Source: Clostridia bacterium | GTDB taxonomy: Bacteria > Bacillota > Clostridia > Oscillospirales > CAG-272 | DNA length: 64,000 nucleotides | Reading direction: 5' to 3' | Assembly: GCA_017472255.1 (NCBI GenBank) | Contig: JAFUQU010000016.1 | Span: forward strand, 62,001-126,000 | Shown here: piece by piece, positions 35,277-44,716 of the stretch | Layout of the letters: the number at the start of each line of letters is the position of its first letter | How positions within the stretch are numbered: position 1 is the stretch's first letter | Program-made: the position numbers and the translations under genes | The notes under the pieces: generated by a model | Told to the model about the DNA's origin: nothing | Databases searched by the model: none | The model's input: only the letters and a program-made list of their open reading frames with translations

Positions 35277-36737
35277 GTGAAAAATAAACAGTATGTCAGT
35301 CTTGTGCTTCTGACAGCCCTGCTCCTCGGCAGCGTAAGCTGCAATTCGAGCAACACCCCCTCTGCCGGTAACGATACCGGCACCACCGCTTCCGATACCA
35401 CAGCCGAGGTGGTTGACCCTTATCCGGACGACCTGCCGGACGATCTTCGCTTTGACGGAGAAACCTTCGACATCTTCGGCTACAAAGGCTCGAACCTGTA
35501 CGAAACTTTGGGCAAGAACTACTACTATCTGGCTGTGGATGAGGAAAACGGCGACGTAGTCAACGACGCCGCCTACAAACGCACCAAGGAAGTGGAAGAA
35601 CGGTTCGGCATTAACGTCGTCATGTACGAATCCGATGATGAGTACGGCACCAGCTACAACGTACAGCAGGCGGTTCTTGCGGACGATAAGCTGTACGATC
35701 TGGTATTCCCCTTTGTAACGGAGGATTTGACCGGTCTGCTGACGGAGAACATCATGTACGATATCAATCAGCTGGAGTATGTCGATCTGACCAAGGATTA
35801 CTACAACAGAGACGCGATTGAGACCTATGCCGTGGGTGACTCGGTATACCTGATCGCCGGAACCTATCCGCATCCGCAGTTTGTCAGCACACCTCTGCTG
35901 TTCAATAAGGAAGCATGGGCGGACTACAAGCTGGAAGACCCCTATGAGCTGGTGCGCAGCGGTCAGTGGACGCATGACAAGTACCTCTCTCTGATCAAGG
36001 ACACCTACCGCGACCTGAACGGCAACAACGAGCGGGACGGCAAGGATTTCTTCGGTCTGAGCACTTTCTCCATCGTACCCATGTACCTGTACCCGGCATA
36101 CGGCGGAACCACAGTAACGCCTACGGACGACGGCTTCGAATATGGTTATGGCAGCGAACTCGCTGTGAAAATTGTGGAGAAGATCGTTGGTCTGGCGGAG
36201 AATCCGGACGCTTTCTATGTGAACGAGTGGACGCCCTTCTTCAGCGGCAACTCGCTGACCTGCATCTACGCATCCGGTATTCCCGCGCTGCGCGACCTTC
36301 AGTTTGACTTCGGCATTCTTCCCCTGCCCAAGCTGGACGAGAATCAGGAAAACTATATGTCCTTCTTCACAGGCGGCGTTATGTATGTCCCGTCCAACGT
36401 GGAGGATCCCGAAATGACGGGCGCCATTATCGAAGCGCTCTTCTCGACTTCCAGCAAGTATATGCCCGAGGCACTTGAAGAGCACTATATCGAGGGCAAG
36501 CTGCTCAACTCGGACGACGACATCGAAATGTACCGTCTTATGACCAGCAGCGAAAACGCGGTTTACGATTTCACCCGCTTCTTCGATCCCACCGGTGGTA
36601 AGCTGAAGAACTTCCAGCTCATCAGCGAACTGATCACGGCGAAGTCCATCAACATCTCCTCCAGCTGGGCGGCATTAGAGGAAATCAGTAAAAATGCCTT
36701 TGACGGTCTGTTCGAGAAAGTCGCCGGAAATCAGTAA
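35277..36737 (+). CDS. Extracellular solute-binding lipoprotein
   Basis: 486 aa. The GTG at 35277 is preferred, with AAGGA 8 nt upstream; an ATG at 35268 directly abuts the site. The signal peptide ends at SVSC, followed by a Ser/Thr/Asp linker. The mature part is a type 1 solute-binding fold (LRFDGETFDIFGYKGSN; DEENGDVVNDAAYKRTKEVEERFG; GILPLPKLDENQENY) as in large carbohydrate-binding proteins of Clostridia. No ABC permease or ATPase follows; an MFS transporter comes next instead. The ligand is probably an oligosaccharide. Confidence 0.87.
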   Translation: MKNKQYVSLVLLTALLLGSVSCNSSNTPSAGNDTGTTASDTTAEVVDPYPDDLPDDLRFDGETFDIFGYKGSNLYETLGKNYYYLAVDEENGDVVNDAAYKRTKEVEERFGINVVMYESDDEYGTSYNVQQAVLADDKLYDLVFPFVTEDLTGLLTENIMYDINQLEYVDLTKDYYNRDAIETYAVGDSVYLIAGTYPHPQFVSTPLLFNKEAWADYKLEDPYELVRSGQWTHDKYLSLIKDTYRDLNGNNERDGKDFFGLSTFSIVPMYLYPAYGGTTVTPTDDGFEYGYGSELAVKIVEKIVGLAENPDAFYVNEWTPFFSGNSLTCIYASGIPALRDLQFDFGILPLPKLDENQENYMSFFTGGVMYVPSNVEDPEMTGAIIEALFSTSSKYMPEALEEHYIEGKLLNSDDDIEMYRLMTSSENAVYDFTRFFDPTGGKLKNFQLISELITAKSINISSSWAALEEISKNAFDGLFEKVAGNQ

Positions 36738-36758
36738 ACCTTACCCGGAGGAATCAGT

Positions 36759-38021
36759 GTGAAGCCCCTGTTAAGAAAACACACGCTTCCGGCTCTTGAT
36801 CCGGCGGAATCCCGCAACATTGTCCTGCATATGTCCATGGAAATCATGAACTGCTTCACGATACTGTTTGTGGGAGGCACTCTCTGGCAGGGACTGCTGC
36901 TGCACAACGGCTGCACATCCACTGAAATCGGTATTCTGTCAGCCGTCGGATCTCTGGCGCAGGTGGCGGCCATGGCGCTGAACATGGGGCTGAGCGACCG
37001 CTTCCGAAGCCCTATTCGGGTCATGGCGCTGTCCACGCTGCCCATCGCACTCTTTTTTGCCCTGATCGGCACCCTATGCTGCATCGGCGGGAAGGCTTTC
37101 GCCTTCCCGGTGCTGCTGGGCTGCGTGATTCTCTATTACGCGGCCTACGGCTTCCGCTCGATATTCGCCTACAAAATCCCTTATCTGGTTATCCATATGG
37201 AGCATTACGGACGGCTGACTGCGGCGGCGGGGCTGATTTCCAACCTGTTCTGCATCGTGGTCAGCATGGCTATCCCGATGTTTTTGGAACGGGTGGATTA
37301 CATGAGCGGCATGATGCTGCTATACGTCATCTGTACGGTGTGTGCCGGACTGATGGCACTGTTCAACTCGAAGATGCGGGTCATCGGTGAACCGCCTGTC
37401 AGCGAACAGCCCAAGCTCCGAGAGCTGTTCGCCGACAGGAGCGTTACCCATCTGGCTCCGGCAAACTTCCTGCGGGGCGTGTCCTCCGGCATCATTGCCA
37501 GCCTGACGCTGGTGGCATCCCATCTGTTCGAGCTGGATTCGGTGGCGCTGTCCCTTCTGGTCAGTCTCACCACCCTTGGCTCGGTGCTGGGAAACCTGTT
37601 CTATTCGCTGACTGGCAAATCCCGCTGGCTGAGCCTGCTCTGCCTGGGAGCCAGCCTGACGCTGCTGGTGCTGGGACCGCTGTCCACGGTTATCGGCAGC
37701 TGGACGTTCTTCGCGATGCTGTTCGTGATCATCCAGATCGCCTATGTCATCGTCAACGGAACCATTCCGGTCATGCTGGCACAATTCACGCCCTATCGCA
37801 TTGTGGGCGGCTGCACGTCCCTGCGCATGATGGAAACCATGGCGGGATCGGCGCTGTCCAGCTGGGTGACTGGGCTGGTGCTGGACAGCTTCACCGGGAC
37901 GCTTCCGGCGCTGCTGCTCATGCTGACGGCGGGGCTGACACAGCTTTACTGCGGCGTCTCCTATCATCGCTACTATACGCGAAACCAAATCCGAAAGGAA
38001 GAAAATTATGGAAGAACCTAA
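36759..38021 (+). CDS. MFS-type transporter
   Basis: 420-aa polytopic membrane protein with about 12 hydrophobic segments (GILSAVGSLAQVAAMALNMG with the loop motif LSDRFRSP between segments 2 and 3). GTG start at 36759 after CGGAGGAA. It lies between a solute-binding protein and a sialidase-like enzyme in one operon and overlaps the latter by 14 bp. It probably imports or exports the sugar handled by that enzyme. Confidence 0.85.
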   Translation: MKPLLRKHTLPALDPAESRNIVLHMSMEIMNCFTILFVGGTLWQGLLLHNGCTSTEIGILSAVGSLAQVAAMALNMGLSDRFRSPIRVMALSTLPIALFFALIGTLCCIGGKAFAFPVLLGCVILYYAAYGFRSIFAYKIPYLVIHMEHYGRLTAAAGLISNLFCIVVSMAIPMFLERVDYMSGMMLLYVICTVCAGLMALFNSKMRVIGEPPVSEQPKLRELFADRSVTHLAPANFLRGVSSGIIASLTLVASHLFELDSVALSLLVSLTTLGSVLGNLFYSLTGKSRWLSLLCLGASLTLLVLGPLSTVIGSWTFFAMLFVIIQIAYVIVNGTIPVMLAQFTPYRIVGGCTSLRMMETMAGSALSSWVTGLVLDSFTGTLPALLLMLTAGLTQLYCGVSYHRYYTRNQIRKEENYGRT

Positions 38022-39567
38022 GTATCTTCACTGCGAATATCTCACCACCGAACCGAACGCCAGTATGCTGTGGGTTGAGCGGCTGCCTGACGGACGGCTG
38101 TTCTCCCTCATGTCCATGCAAAAGCCCGACTGGAACCTTCTCCCGGCCTCGCAGTATCTCTTCGGACGAACCTCCGACGATGACGGCAAGACCTGGTCGA
38201 AGCCCTTTCTGCTCTACGACTGGGGATATTCCAGAACCGTCTACTGTGTGGTGGGATGGAAATCCGATCGGGAGGGCAGAATTCACGTCTTTACCTCTGC
38301 CATCGACGAAAAGCGCTTCGATATCGGCCGATTCATTGGACACATCGAATATCTGCGCTTTGACAGCTGGCGGGGCGAGAATCCCTACCGCTCGGACATT
38401 CCGGTGCTGAGCCGTTACACCGGCTCGCTGAACAACGCGGTTGAGCTGGAATCGGGGCGGCTGGTCATTCCATTTTCCACGCTTCTGGACAAGCAGTTTG
38501 TATCGAGTACAATCTGGTCGGACGACCACGGCGATACATGGCAGGCTTCCAACGATGTGTCGATCGTGGACGGCGAAAGTCATGTGGAGTCGGGCGCGGT
38601 GGAACCGGTCGTCGCCGAGGTGAAGCCGGGCGTGCTGGTCATGCTCATGCGCACCACGCTGTTCCGGCTGTGGTACGCCGTTTCCTATGACGGCGGCGAG
38701 AGCTGGAGCCAGGCGAAGTCTACCAACATTCCCGCACCGAACGCGCCCTCCACCTTGCAGAAGCTGCCCGATGGACGGATCTTCCTTGCGTGGAACGACG
38801 GACTTGGCCATCCCATGGCTGATGTGCGTTACAGCGGCGCGCGGCAGTGTCTGCACGTGGCGGTTTCGGACGACGGTTTGCGCACCATCCGCGGCGGGCG
38901 AATCATCGTCAAGAAGATGGCGGATGATAGAGTCGATGTACACAATTGTTATCCCACCACCGCCATGTCCGGCGAGAAGGAGATTCTGCTTCGCTATATG
39001 GAAGCACATGGCACGGCGCGTACCACCTGGGAGGCGCCGCAGGCATTCCTGACGCTGCTGAATCCGGACTTCCTCGACGAAAACGAGGTGAGCGACAACT
39101 GGGGCGAGTGGATCAGCGACCAGCCGAAAACGGAGGCTGGCATTACGCTGAAGCCCACTTCCGATAAGCTGGCGCACGCCATCGTAAACTTCCCCTATGC
39201 AACGAAGGGCAGCATTACGCTGACCACTGCGGGAACGCTTCCGGAGGGCTGCCGCGTGCTGCTGTCCGACAGCTATCTCGACCGGATCAACTTCATGCCG
39301 ACGGTGCGTGCGGCGGGCTATGAGGAAGTGATCGGAACACCGTATGCCGAACTGACGCCCGACGCTTCCGGCGAGTGGAAGATCGGTTGGGACGAAACGT
39401 CGATCACGCTTACGGTGAACGGGAAGACGGCGGGAACCATTGCCAAGAGAGCATCCGACGGCTACAATCATCTGACCGTGATGTTCCGGGGCGAGGGCGA
39501 GCTGTCGCTGACCCGGTTTGCTGCCCGGGCGGAGAAGATGGACTGGAATACGGGAATTACCTATTGA
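38008..39567 (+). CDS. Sialidase-fold (BNR) glycoside hydrolase-like protein
   Basis: 519 aa without a signal peptide. Several Asp-box motifs mark a six-bladed propeller: SDDDGKTWSKP, SDDHGDTWQAS and SYDGGESWSQA. Between them lie NNAVELESGRLVIPFST and PSTLQKLPDGRIFLAWND, as in exo-sialidase-like enzymes. The last ~140 residues form an extra beta-sandwich (GSITLTTAGTLPEGCRVLLS; LTVNGKTAGTIAK), perhaps carbohydrate-binding. The substrate could be sialic acid or another sugar, because many BNR proteins are not sialidases. Last gene of its operon. Confidence 0.78.
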   Translation: MEEPKYLHCEYLTTEPNASMLWVERLPDGRLFSLMSMQKPDWNLLPASQYLFGRTSDDDGKTWSKPFLLYDWGYSRTVYCVVGWKSDREGRIHVFTSAIDEKRFDIGRFIGHIEYLRFDSWRGENPYRSDIPVLSRYTGSLNNAVELESGRLVIPFSTLLDKQFVSSTIWSDDHGDTWQASNDVSIVDGESHVESGAVEPVVAEVKPGVLVMLMRTTLFRLWYAVSYDGGESWSQAKSTNIPAPNAPSTLQKLPDGRIFLAWNDGLGHPMADVRYSGARQCLHVAVSDDGLRTIRGGRIIVKKMADDRVDVHNCYPTTAMSGEKEILLRYMEAHGTARTTWEAPQAFLTLLNPDFLDENEVSDNWGEWISDQPKTEAGITLKPTSDKLAHAIVNFPYATKGSITLTTAGTLPEGCRVLLSDSYLDRINFMPTVRAAGYEEVIGTPYAELTPDASGEWKIGWDETSITLTVNGKTAGTIAKRASDGYNHLTVMFRGEGELSLTRFAARAEKMDWNTGITY

Positions 39568-39574
39568 CACGACA

Positions 39575-39616
39575 AAAAAGCTGAGGCTGTCGAAATTTCG
39601 GCAGTCTCAGCTTTTT
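39575..39616. terminator. Bidirectional terminator
   Basis: AAAAAGCTGAG...CTCAGCTTTTT forms a nearly complete 21-bp stem with an A-run on one side and a T-run on the other. It serves both convergent genes. Confidence 0.9.
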
Positions 39617-39623
39617 GTCATAC

Positions 39624-41105
39624 TTATTCGGTCATTGCTTCAATGGTGGTAGTGATTGCGGCTTCGATGGATTCGCGCTTGGCTTCGATGGTGGACATGA
39701 AGGCTTCGCCGCCCTCCGCGCCGACCTTATTCAGAGCGGCTACCAGCTTGCCCCAGTTATAGAACATGATCGCGTCATAGCTGCGGGACTTCATGACGAT
39801 GTCCAGCATATCGTAGGAACGTTCGTCACGCATCAGCTTAGTGCCCAGCGTGGTTTCGTAGTAGGCGGGGGTAACGGTGTCCAGCGATGCGGCTGCCATG
39901 GCTTCCAGCACGAAGGATACGTCGTCGAAGTTTGAGACGGTCTTCGGAATGCAGGCTGCGCTGCCCCAGTTGACCTTAACCGTGTGGCTGTAGTTTTCCT
40001 GATCCTCGTCGTACTTGGGCATGGGGAGCACGCCGAATTCGATTTCATAGTCGCGCATCTGGAAAAGTCTCAGCACGCCGGAAGGATAGAAAAGAGCGCG
40101 TCCTTCCTGGAAGCAGGGGGTCTGCACCGATACGGTGTGATACTCCGTGTACTTGCTGGCGAAGCGGTTGGAGCAGAGGGTTGTGTCAGTGTCCGCGAAG
40201 AAGGAGGACAGCTTTTCAAAAGCATCTACGGAACGGTTGGTGGTGCCGACTACCAGCTCGGGAATGCCCTCGGCGTTATTCTCGGTATAGCGTTCGCCGA
40301 AGCCCTGATAGAACATCTGCACGTCGTCGTTCTGCACCAGCAGACCGTACTGGTCGAGGTCGTCGATGACCGTATCGCCGTTCAGGTCAGAAGCCACCTT
40401 CTTGGCAAGATTGAACATATTGTCGCTTGTCCACTGGTTGTTGTCCACCAGCTCATAGGGGGATTGGAGCTGGTATTTCTCCAGCAGATCCTTATTGAAA
40501 TACATCAGCCATGTGCCCTGACCTGACATGGGCGTCAGGTCGCCGGTCATGAAGGTCAGGCGTCCGTTAATCGCCAGATCGGTTTTGGCGTTCTGATCCC
40601 AGTAAGGCTGATCGAAGTCCAGATACGGCGACTGGAGCAGGTCGTAGAGCATACCCTGATTGTTCATGGAACAGCAGGCCTCCAGCGAGACGATGACGAT
40701 GTCGGCGATGTCCTCACCGGCGAGAATTGCGTTTTTGCTGGTTTCGTGGGCTTTTACGTCGTTGGTGATTTCCAAAGTCAGATTATACTGATCTTCCACC
40801 ATGCGGTTGCGCTTGTAGATGGCGTCGTTGAGCACGTCGCCGTTTTCCACTTCCAGACCCATCTCCAGCACCGACTGGGACCAGTTCGAGGTCTCGTCCC
40901 GGGCTAGAATGCGATAGGTTGCACCCTCAAAGTTGCGCTCGCCCAGAGAAGCGTACCATTGTGCGGCTTCAGTCGTGTCGGCAGCGGTGGTGCCCCCGGC
41001 AGCGGGGGTGGTGTCATCACCGGCAGCGTTCCCGCCGCAGGCTGTCAGATTGGCGGCACAGAGAAGTGCAGCCAGCGCGAATGAATAAATGCGTTTGGAT
41101 TTCAC
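39624..41105 (-). CDS. Extracellular solute-binding lipoprotein
   Basis: 493 aa. The GTG at 41105 is chosen because GGAGGT lies 6 nt upstream. The lipoprotein signal ends at NLTACGG, then a Thr/Ala/Asp-rich linker. The fold and motifs (VENGDVLNDAIYKRNRMVEDQYN; EFGVLPMPKYDEDQENYSH) resemble the protein at 35277, so the two are paralogs. It is a monocistronic gene without transporter partners nearby. Its promoter carries the same 16-bp motif as the enolase-superfamily operon, so it probably belongs to the same regulon and binds the sugar fed to that pathway. Confidence 0.88.
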   Translation of the reverse strand: MKSKRIYSFALAALLCAANLTACGGNAAGDDTTPAAGGTTAADTTEAAQWYASLGERNFEGATYRILARDETSNWSQSVLEMGLEVENGDVLNDAIYKRNRMVEDQYNLTLEITNDVKAHETSKNAILAGEDIADIVIVSLEACCSMNNQGMLYDLLQSPYLDFDQPYWDQNAKTDLAINGRLTFMTGDLTPMSGQGTWLMYFNKDLLEKYQLQSPYELVDNNQWTSDNMFNLAKKVASDLNGDTVIDDLDQYGLLVQNDDVQMFYQGFGERYTENNAEGIPELVVGTTNRSVDAFEKLSSFFADTDTTLCSNRFASKYTEYHTVSVQTPCFQEGRALFYPSGVLRLFQMRDYEIEFGVLPMPKYDEDQENYSHTVKVNWGSAACIPKTVSNFDDVSFVLEAMAAASLDTVTPAYYETTLGTKLMRDERSYDMLDIVMKSRSYDAIMFYNWGKLVAALNKVGAEGGEAFMSTIEAKRESIEAAITTTIEAMTE

Positions 41106-41146
41106 GTGAATACCTCCGTGCAAAAAATTTATTTGTTACGTTTCCC

Positions 41147-41206
41147 ATTATATCGCGAATGGAGGCATAAGTAAATGGCGAAAATGCTGATTGATATGAC
41201 AAAACG
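41147..41206 (-). promoter_or_regulatory. Promoter with AraC-type operator (site B)
   Basis: TTTACT (41175-41170), 17 nt, TATAAT (41152-41147). CGTTTTGTCATATCAA (minus strand, 41206-41191) ends 15 nt before the -35. The same 16 bases lie at the same distance in front of the promoter at 42157. Confidence 0.75.
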
Positions 41207-41224
41207 CTGAAAATTACCGAAAGA

Positions 41225-42040
41225 TTAATCCATATCATTCCCGCTGGAACGAAAAGTGCCGGGCGTCGTTCCGGTGAGCATACGGAACAGCTTGCAGAAA
41301 TAAGCGTTGTCGTTGAAGCCGGTTTTCTCGGCGATGGTTCCAACGGGAAGATCGCTTTGGAGCAGCAGCGACTTCGCCCGGTTGATGCGAAGGGACAGCA
41401 GGTAGTCCCGAGGCGACATCCCGTAGTAATCCCGGAACAGCTTGCGGAAATGGGAAGGGGAGAGTCCGCACAGTCCGGCGAGGGCGTTGATGTCATATTC
41501 CCGGTCGAAGGTTTCCCGCATCTGCTGGAGGGCGGGGAGTAGCCGCTGTTCGTCGCCGGTGACGTTGTTGATCATCGACGCATTCAGCGCCGAGTAGAGC
41601 AGGCTGTACAAAAGCGAGCGCAACTCAATACGGTACCCGGCGGGCATATAGAAATAGATGTCGTTAAGCCGCCGGAATTTCTCCGCCACGCTCAGCTTAT
41701 CCCGGGGAACGATGCGCCGCTCCAGCATGGTTTCCAGCGGCGGCATATCCTCCGACTGGGCGGGAGCGATCTGAAAGTTTACAATAATATATTCCGGGCG
41801 GACAGCGCTGTCCGAGGTGAGGGTGTAGGCGGAGCCTTTTTCCAGATAGAGGATTTCATCCACTTCCACGGCGACGTCGTTCTTCCCGTCGCGGCAGCGA
41901 ATCCGCCCATTCTGGAGGAAAATAAAGCCATGGTAGGGACGGTCTTCGCGGGTGTGGTACCAATCGGCGGACGCCTGTTTGTCCACCACATTAATGATAT
42001 CGGCGATGATATAGTCGGTTTCCGGGGTGAGGGATTTCAT
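41225..42040 (-). CDS. AraC family transcriptional regulator
   Basis: 271 aa. The ATG at 42040 is preferred, with AAAGGA 9 nt upstream; an in-frame GTG further upstream lacks a site. It has an N-terminal cupin sensor (HGFIFLQNGRIRCRDGKND) and C-terminal helix-turn-helix motifs INALAGLCGLSPSHFRKLFRDYYGMSP and VGTIAEKTGFNDNAYFCKLF. It lies between the two promoters with the shared 16-bp motif, so it is the probable activator of both. A partial motif overlaps its own -35. Confidence 0.9.
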   Translation of the reverse strand: MKSLTPETDYIIADIINVVDKQASADWYHTREDRPYHGFIFLQNGRIRCRDGKNDVAVEVDEILYLEKGSAYTLTSDSAVRPEYIIVNFQIAPAQSEDMPPLETMLERRIVPRDKLSVAEKFRRLNDIYFYMPAGYRIELRSLLYSLLYSALNASMINNVTGDEQRLLPALQQMRETFDREYDINALAGLCGLSPSHFRKLFRDYYGMSPRDYLLSLRINRAKSLLLQSDLPVGTIAEKTGFNDNAYFCKLFRMLTGTTPGTFRSSGNDMD

Positions 42041-42074
42041 AAGCGGACATCCTTTCACATGATTTTCTACTTAT

Positions 42075-42103
42075 ATTATGCCGCAAAATCCGCGTTTTGT
42101 CAA
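42075..42103 (-). promoter_or_regulatory. Promoter of the AraC gene with half operator
   Basis: TTGACA (42103-42098), 17 nt, CATAAT (42080-42075). CGTTTTGTCA (plus strand 42093-42102), the first ten bases of the 16-bp motif, overlaps the -35, as expected for autorepression. Confidence 0.6.
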
Positions 42104-42125
42104 GCCCCGATTTGCTGGAAAAAAT

Positions 42126-42185
42126 CGTTTTGTCATATCAAAAAGCGATCTGCCCCTTTACAAGCGGGAGGCGGTACGGTATAAT
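42126..42185 (+). promoter_or_regulatory. Promoter with AraC-type operator (site A)
   Basis: CGTTTTGTCATATCAA (42126-42141), then 15 nt, then TTTACA (42157-42162), 17 nt, TATAAT (42180-42185). Orientation and spacing are identical to site B. Confidence 0.75.
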
Positions 42186-42220
42186 GGATGTATAAATCTT
42201 ATCAGGATTGGAGATTCCAA

Positions 42221-43420
42221 ATGAAAATTACATCCATTGAAACCATACGCGTGACCATCCCGCTGGAGGCGCCCATCCTCTGGTCCCAGGGCTATCGCTC
42301 GGCGACCACCCGGACGCTGATCAAAATCCACACCGACGAGGGCATCACCGGCATCGGCGAGACCCGCGGCGACGACGGCATCGAGGAGATGATTCAGTCG
42401 ATTGCCGGCAAACTCAAGGGAGAGGATCCCTTCCAGATCGAGCTGATTCTGGAGCGCTTCCATATGCTGGGTTATTTCCACGGCTACTTCGGACTGTCGG
42501 CTGTGGCGGGCGTTGAGATCGCGCTGTGGGATATCGTGGGCAAGGCAACCAAGCAGCCCCTCTGCAATCTGCTGGGCGGACGCTACCGCGACCCGGTGCC
42601 CTTTTCGGGCTACATCTTCTATCGTTCCCGCACTGCGGATGGCAAGGGCGGAGAATATACGCCGGAGGATGTGGTAAAGTTCTGCGAGCGTGTCGTCGCC
42701 GAGCACGGCTTCGACTGCCTGAAGCTGAAGGGCGGCGCTTACGCTCCCGAGCACGATATCGAAGTGCTGCAAGCCATCCGCGACCGCTTCGGTCCCAAGT
42801 TCAAGCTGCGCATCGACCCCAACGGCTGCTGGTCGCCTCAAACCGCCATTAAAGTGGCGCAGCGTCTGGACGAAATCGGGCTGGAATATCTGGAGGACCC
42901 CTGCTGGGGCATCGAGGGAATGTCCCGCCTGCGCAAGGACATCCACATTCCGATTGCCACCAATATGTGCGTGGTTGACTTCGACTCCCTTCCCACGGGC
43001 ATCCGCGAGGGCGCGGTGGACATCATTCTCGCCGACGCGCACAAGTGGGGCGGCATCTGGGTGACGAAGAAGCTGGCGGCGGTCTGCGACGCTTTCCGCA
43101 TCGGTATGTCCATGCACAGCGGCGCGGAACTGGGCGTTTCCACGGCGGTGAACCTGCATCTGGCAGCTTCCACGCCCCAGATTTCCTACTCCATCGACGG
43201 ACATTACCATCACATTCTGGACGACATTCTCGTGGGCGGCAAGCATAAATATGTAGACGGCAAGATTAAGGTGCCGGAGGGCTACGGTCTCGGCGTGGAA
43301 TTGGACGAGGACAAGGTGGCGAAGTACCACGAAGCGTACCTGAAGGGCGGCAACGTGCTCGTCAGCGGCGAAATGCCCGGCGGCGACCGCAAAAAGCATA
43401 TGTCGAGATCGCAATACTGA
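42221..43420 (+). CDS. Enolase-superfamily sugar-acid dehydratase (mandelate racemase/MLE type)
   Basis: 399 aa. It has an N-terminal capping domain (SIETIRVTIPLEAPILW) and an MR/MLE barrel. Visible active-site elements: the catalytic Lys motif CLKLKGG, metal ligands at RIDPNGCW (Asp), LEYLEDPCWG (Glu) and the next beta strand ending (IATNMCV), and the His motif MSMHSGAELG. These fit acid-sugar dehydratases of the glucarate/galactarate/mannonate kind, exact substrate unknown. It lies 18 nt before a GH10 gene under an AraC-controlled promoter. Confidence 0.85.
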   Translation: MKITSIETIRVTIPLEAPILWSQGYRSATTRTLIKIHTDEGITGIGETRGDDGIEEMIQSIAGKLKGEDPFQIELILERFHMLGYFHGYFGLSAVAGVEIALWDIVGKATKQPLCNLLGGRYRDPVPFSGYIFYRSRTADGKGGEYTPEDVVKFCERVVAEHGFDCLKLKGGAYAPEHDIEVLQAIRDRFGPKFKLRIDPNGCWSPQTAIKVAQRLDEIGLEYLEDPCWGIEGMSRLRKDIHIPIATNMCVVDFDSLPTGIREGAVDIILADAHKWGGIWVTKKLAAVCDAFRIGMSMHSGAELGVSTAVNLHLAASTPQISYSIDGHYHHILDDILVGGKHKYVDGKIKVPEGYGLGVELDEDKVAKYHEAYLKGGNVLVSGEMPGGDRKKHMSRSQY

Positions 43421-43438
43421 TGATCGGGAGGCATTCTG

Positions 43439-44716
43439 ATGAATCTCACAAAATACCGCGAAACCTTCGCGTCCCTGCGCCCGCAGATTGACGCGGATAT
43501 CGAAGCATACCGCAAGGCTGACGCGACCATCCGCGTGGTCGGCGGAGACGGGAAAGCGGTGCCCGGCGCGAAAATTAAGCTGCGTCAGGACACCCACGAA
43601 TTCAACTTCGGCTGCAACTGCGTCAAGCTGGGCAGTCTGGGCGTGGATAACGAGCGTTATGAAATGGCGCTGGCACGGCTGTTCAATCTGGTGACAACCA
43701 CCTTCTGCCTGTCGGTTATCGAGCCGAATCCCGGCGAATGGCGGTTCGCGGAAGGCTCAAAGGAAATTTTCCGCCGTCCACCTCCCGACCGGGTGGTGAA
43801 GTTCGCGCACAAATACGGTCTGCGCCTCAAGGGTCAGCCGCTGCTGGCCGGGTCGTGGTTCCCGGAGTGGGCGAAGGATTTTTCGCAGGATGAGGTGCGT
43901 GCGCTTTACACGGATTATTTCCGCCGTGTGGCGGAGCGCTACGGCAGCACCTTCGACATCTTCGACATCGTCAACGAAGCCTTTCTCCACACGAAATTCC
44001 CGCTGTACACCGAGGACTGCACCTATGTGGACTGGGCGTTCGAGGAGGCTGCGAAGCTCTTCCCAGCGCATACGGTCATGGAGCTGAACGAGGCGACAGA
44101 TATCAACTACGGCAAGGGCGCCCAGCGTTATTTCAACCTTGTCAGCCGCATTCTGGAGAAGGGGATCCGGCTGGATTCGGTGGGCTTCCAGTTCCATCAG
44201 TTCACCGAGAACGCCGGACGAAAGCATATCAACGGCGAGTATCTGGCGCTGGAGGAAATCTATCAGACCTACCGCCGCTTCAATGAGCTGGGCGTGCCGC
44301 TGTACATCACCGAGGTTACGGTTCCCTCCAACTATACCGCTTTGAGCCGCGCCGAGGGCGAGGCCATTCAGGCGGAGGTGGTGGACACCCTCTACCGGCT
44401 GTGGTTCAGCATTCCGAACATGACGGGCATCAATTACTGGAACCTGTCCGACGGCGTGAACTGGCTGCGGGAGGGCGATTGTCTGGGCTGTCTGACGGAC
44501 GAAAATGTCTATGAAAAGCCCGCTTATCACGCCCTTTATCAGCTGCTCAACCGGGAATGGAAGACGAAGGCGCTGCTGGAGTCGGACGACGGCGGACAGG
44601 CATCGCTGCGCGGCTTTAAGGGCGGCTACACGGGAACGGTCACGGTGGATAACAGGGAAGTGCCCTTCGCCTTCGATCTGCGGGATGGCTGCGAGCCGGT
44701 GACGGTGGTTGTATGA
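43439..44716 (+). CDS. GH10-family glycoside hydrolase
   Basis: 425 aa, no signal peptide, so intracellular. After an N-terminal beta region (ATIRVVGGDGKAVPGAKIKL) comes the GH10 barrel: FNFGCNCVKLG, RLKGQPLLAGSWFPEW, acid/base Glu in DIFDIVNEAFL and nucleophile Glu in PLYITEVTVPS, then INYWNLSDGVNW. GH10 enzymes cut beta-1,4-xylan. An intracellular one would act on short xylo- or glucurono-xylo-oligosaccharides. It overlaps the SDR gene by 4 bp. Enzyme and sugar-acid dehydratase together suggest use of the uronic-acid side groups. Confidence 0.85.
   Translation: MNLTKYRETFASLRPQIDADIEAYRKADATIRVVGGDGKAVPGAKIKLRQDTHEFNFGCNCVKLGSLGVDNERYEMALARLFNLVTTTFCLSVIEPNPGEWRFAEGSKEIFRRPPPDRVVKFAHKYGLRLKGQPLLAGSWFPEWAKDFSQDEVRALYTDYFRRVAERYGSTFDIFDIVNEAFLHTKFPLYTEDCTYVDWAFEEAAKLFPAHTVMELNEATDINYGKGAQRYFNLVSRILEKGIRLDSVGFQFHQFTENAGRKHINGEYLALEEIYQTYRRFNELGVPLYITEVTVPSNYTALSRAEGEAIQAEVVDTLYRLWFSIPNMTGINYWNLSDGVNWLREGDCLGCLTDENVYEKPAYHALYQLLNREWKTKALLESDDGGQASLRGFKGGYTGTVTVDNREVPFAFDLRDGCEPVTVVV

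Noticed and set aside
39608..39622. A further copy of the AraC operator (TTTTTGTCATA) near the terminator
   Set aside because: Only a partial match, lying in a terminator between convergent genes with no promoter beside it.
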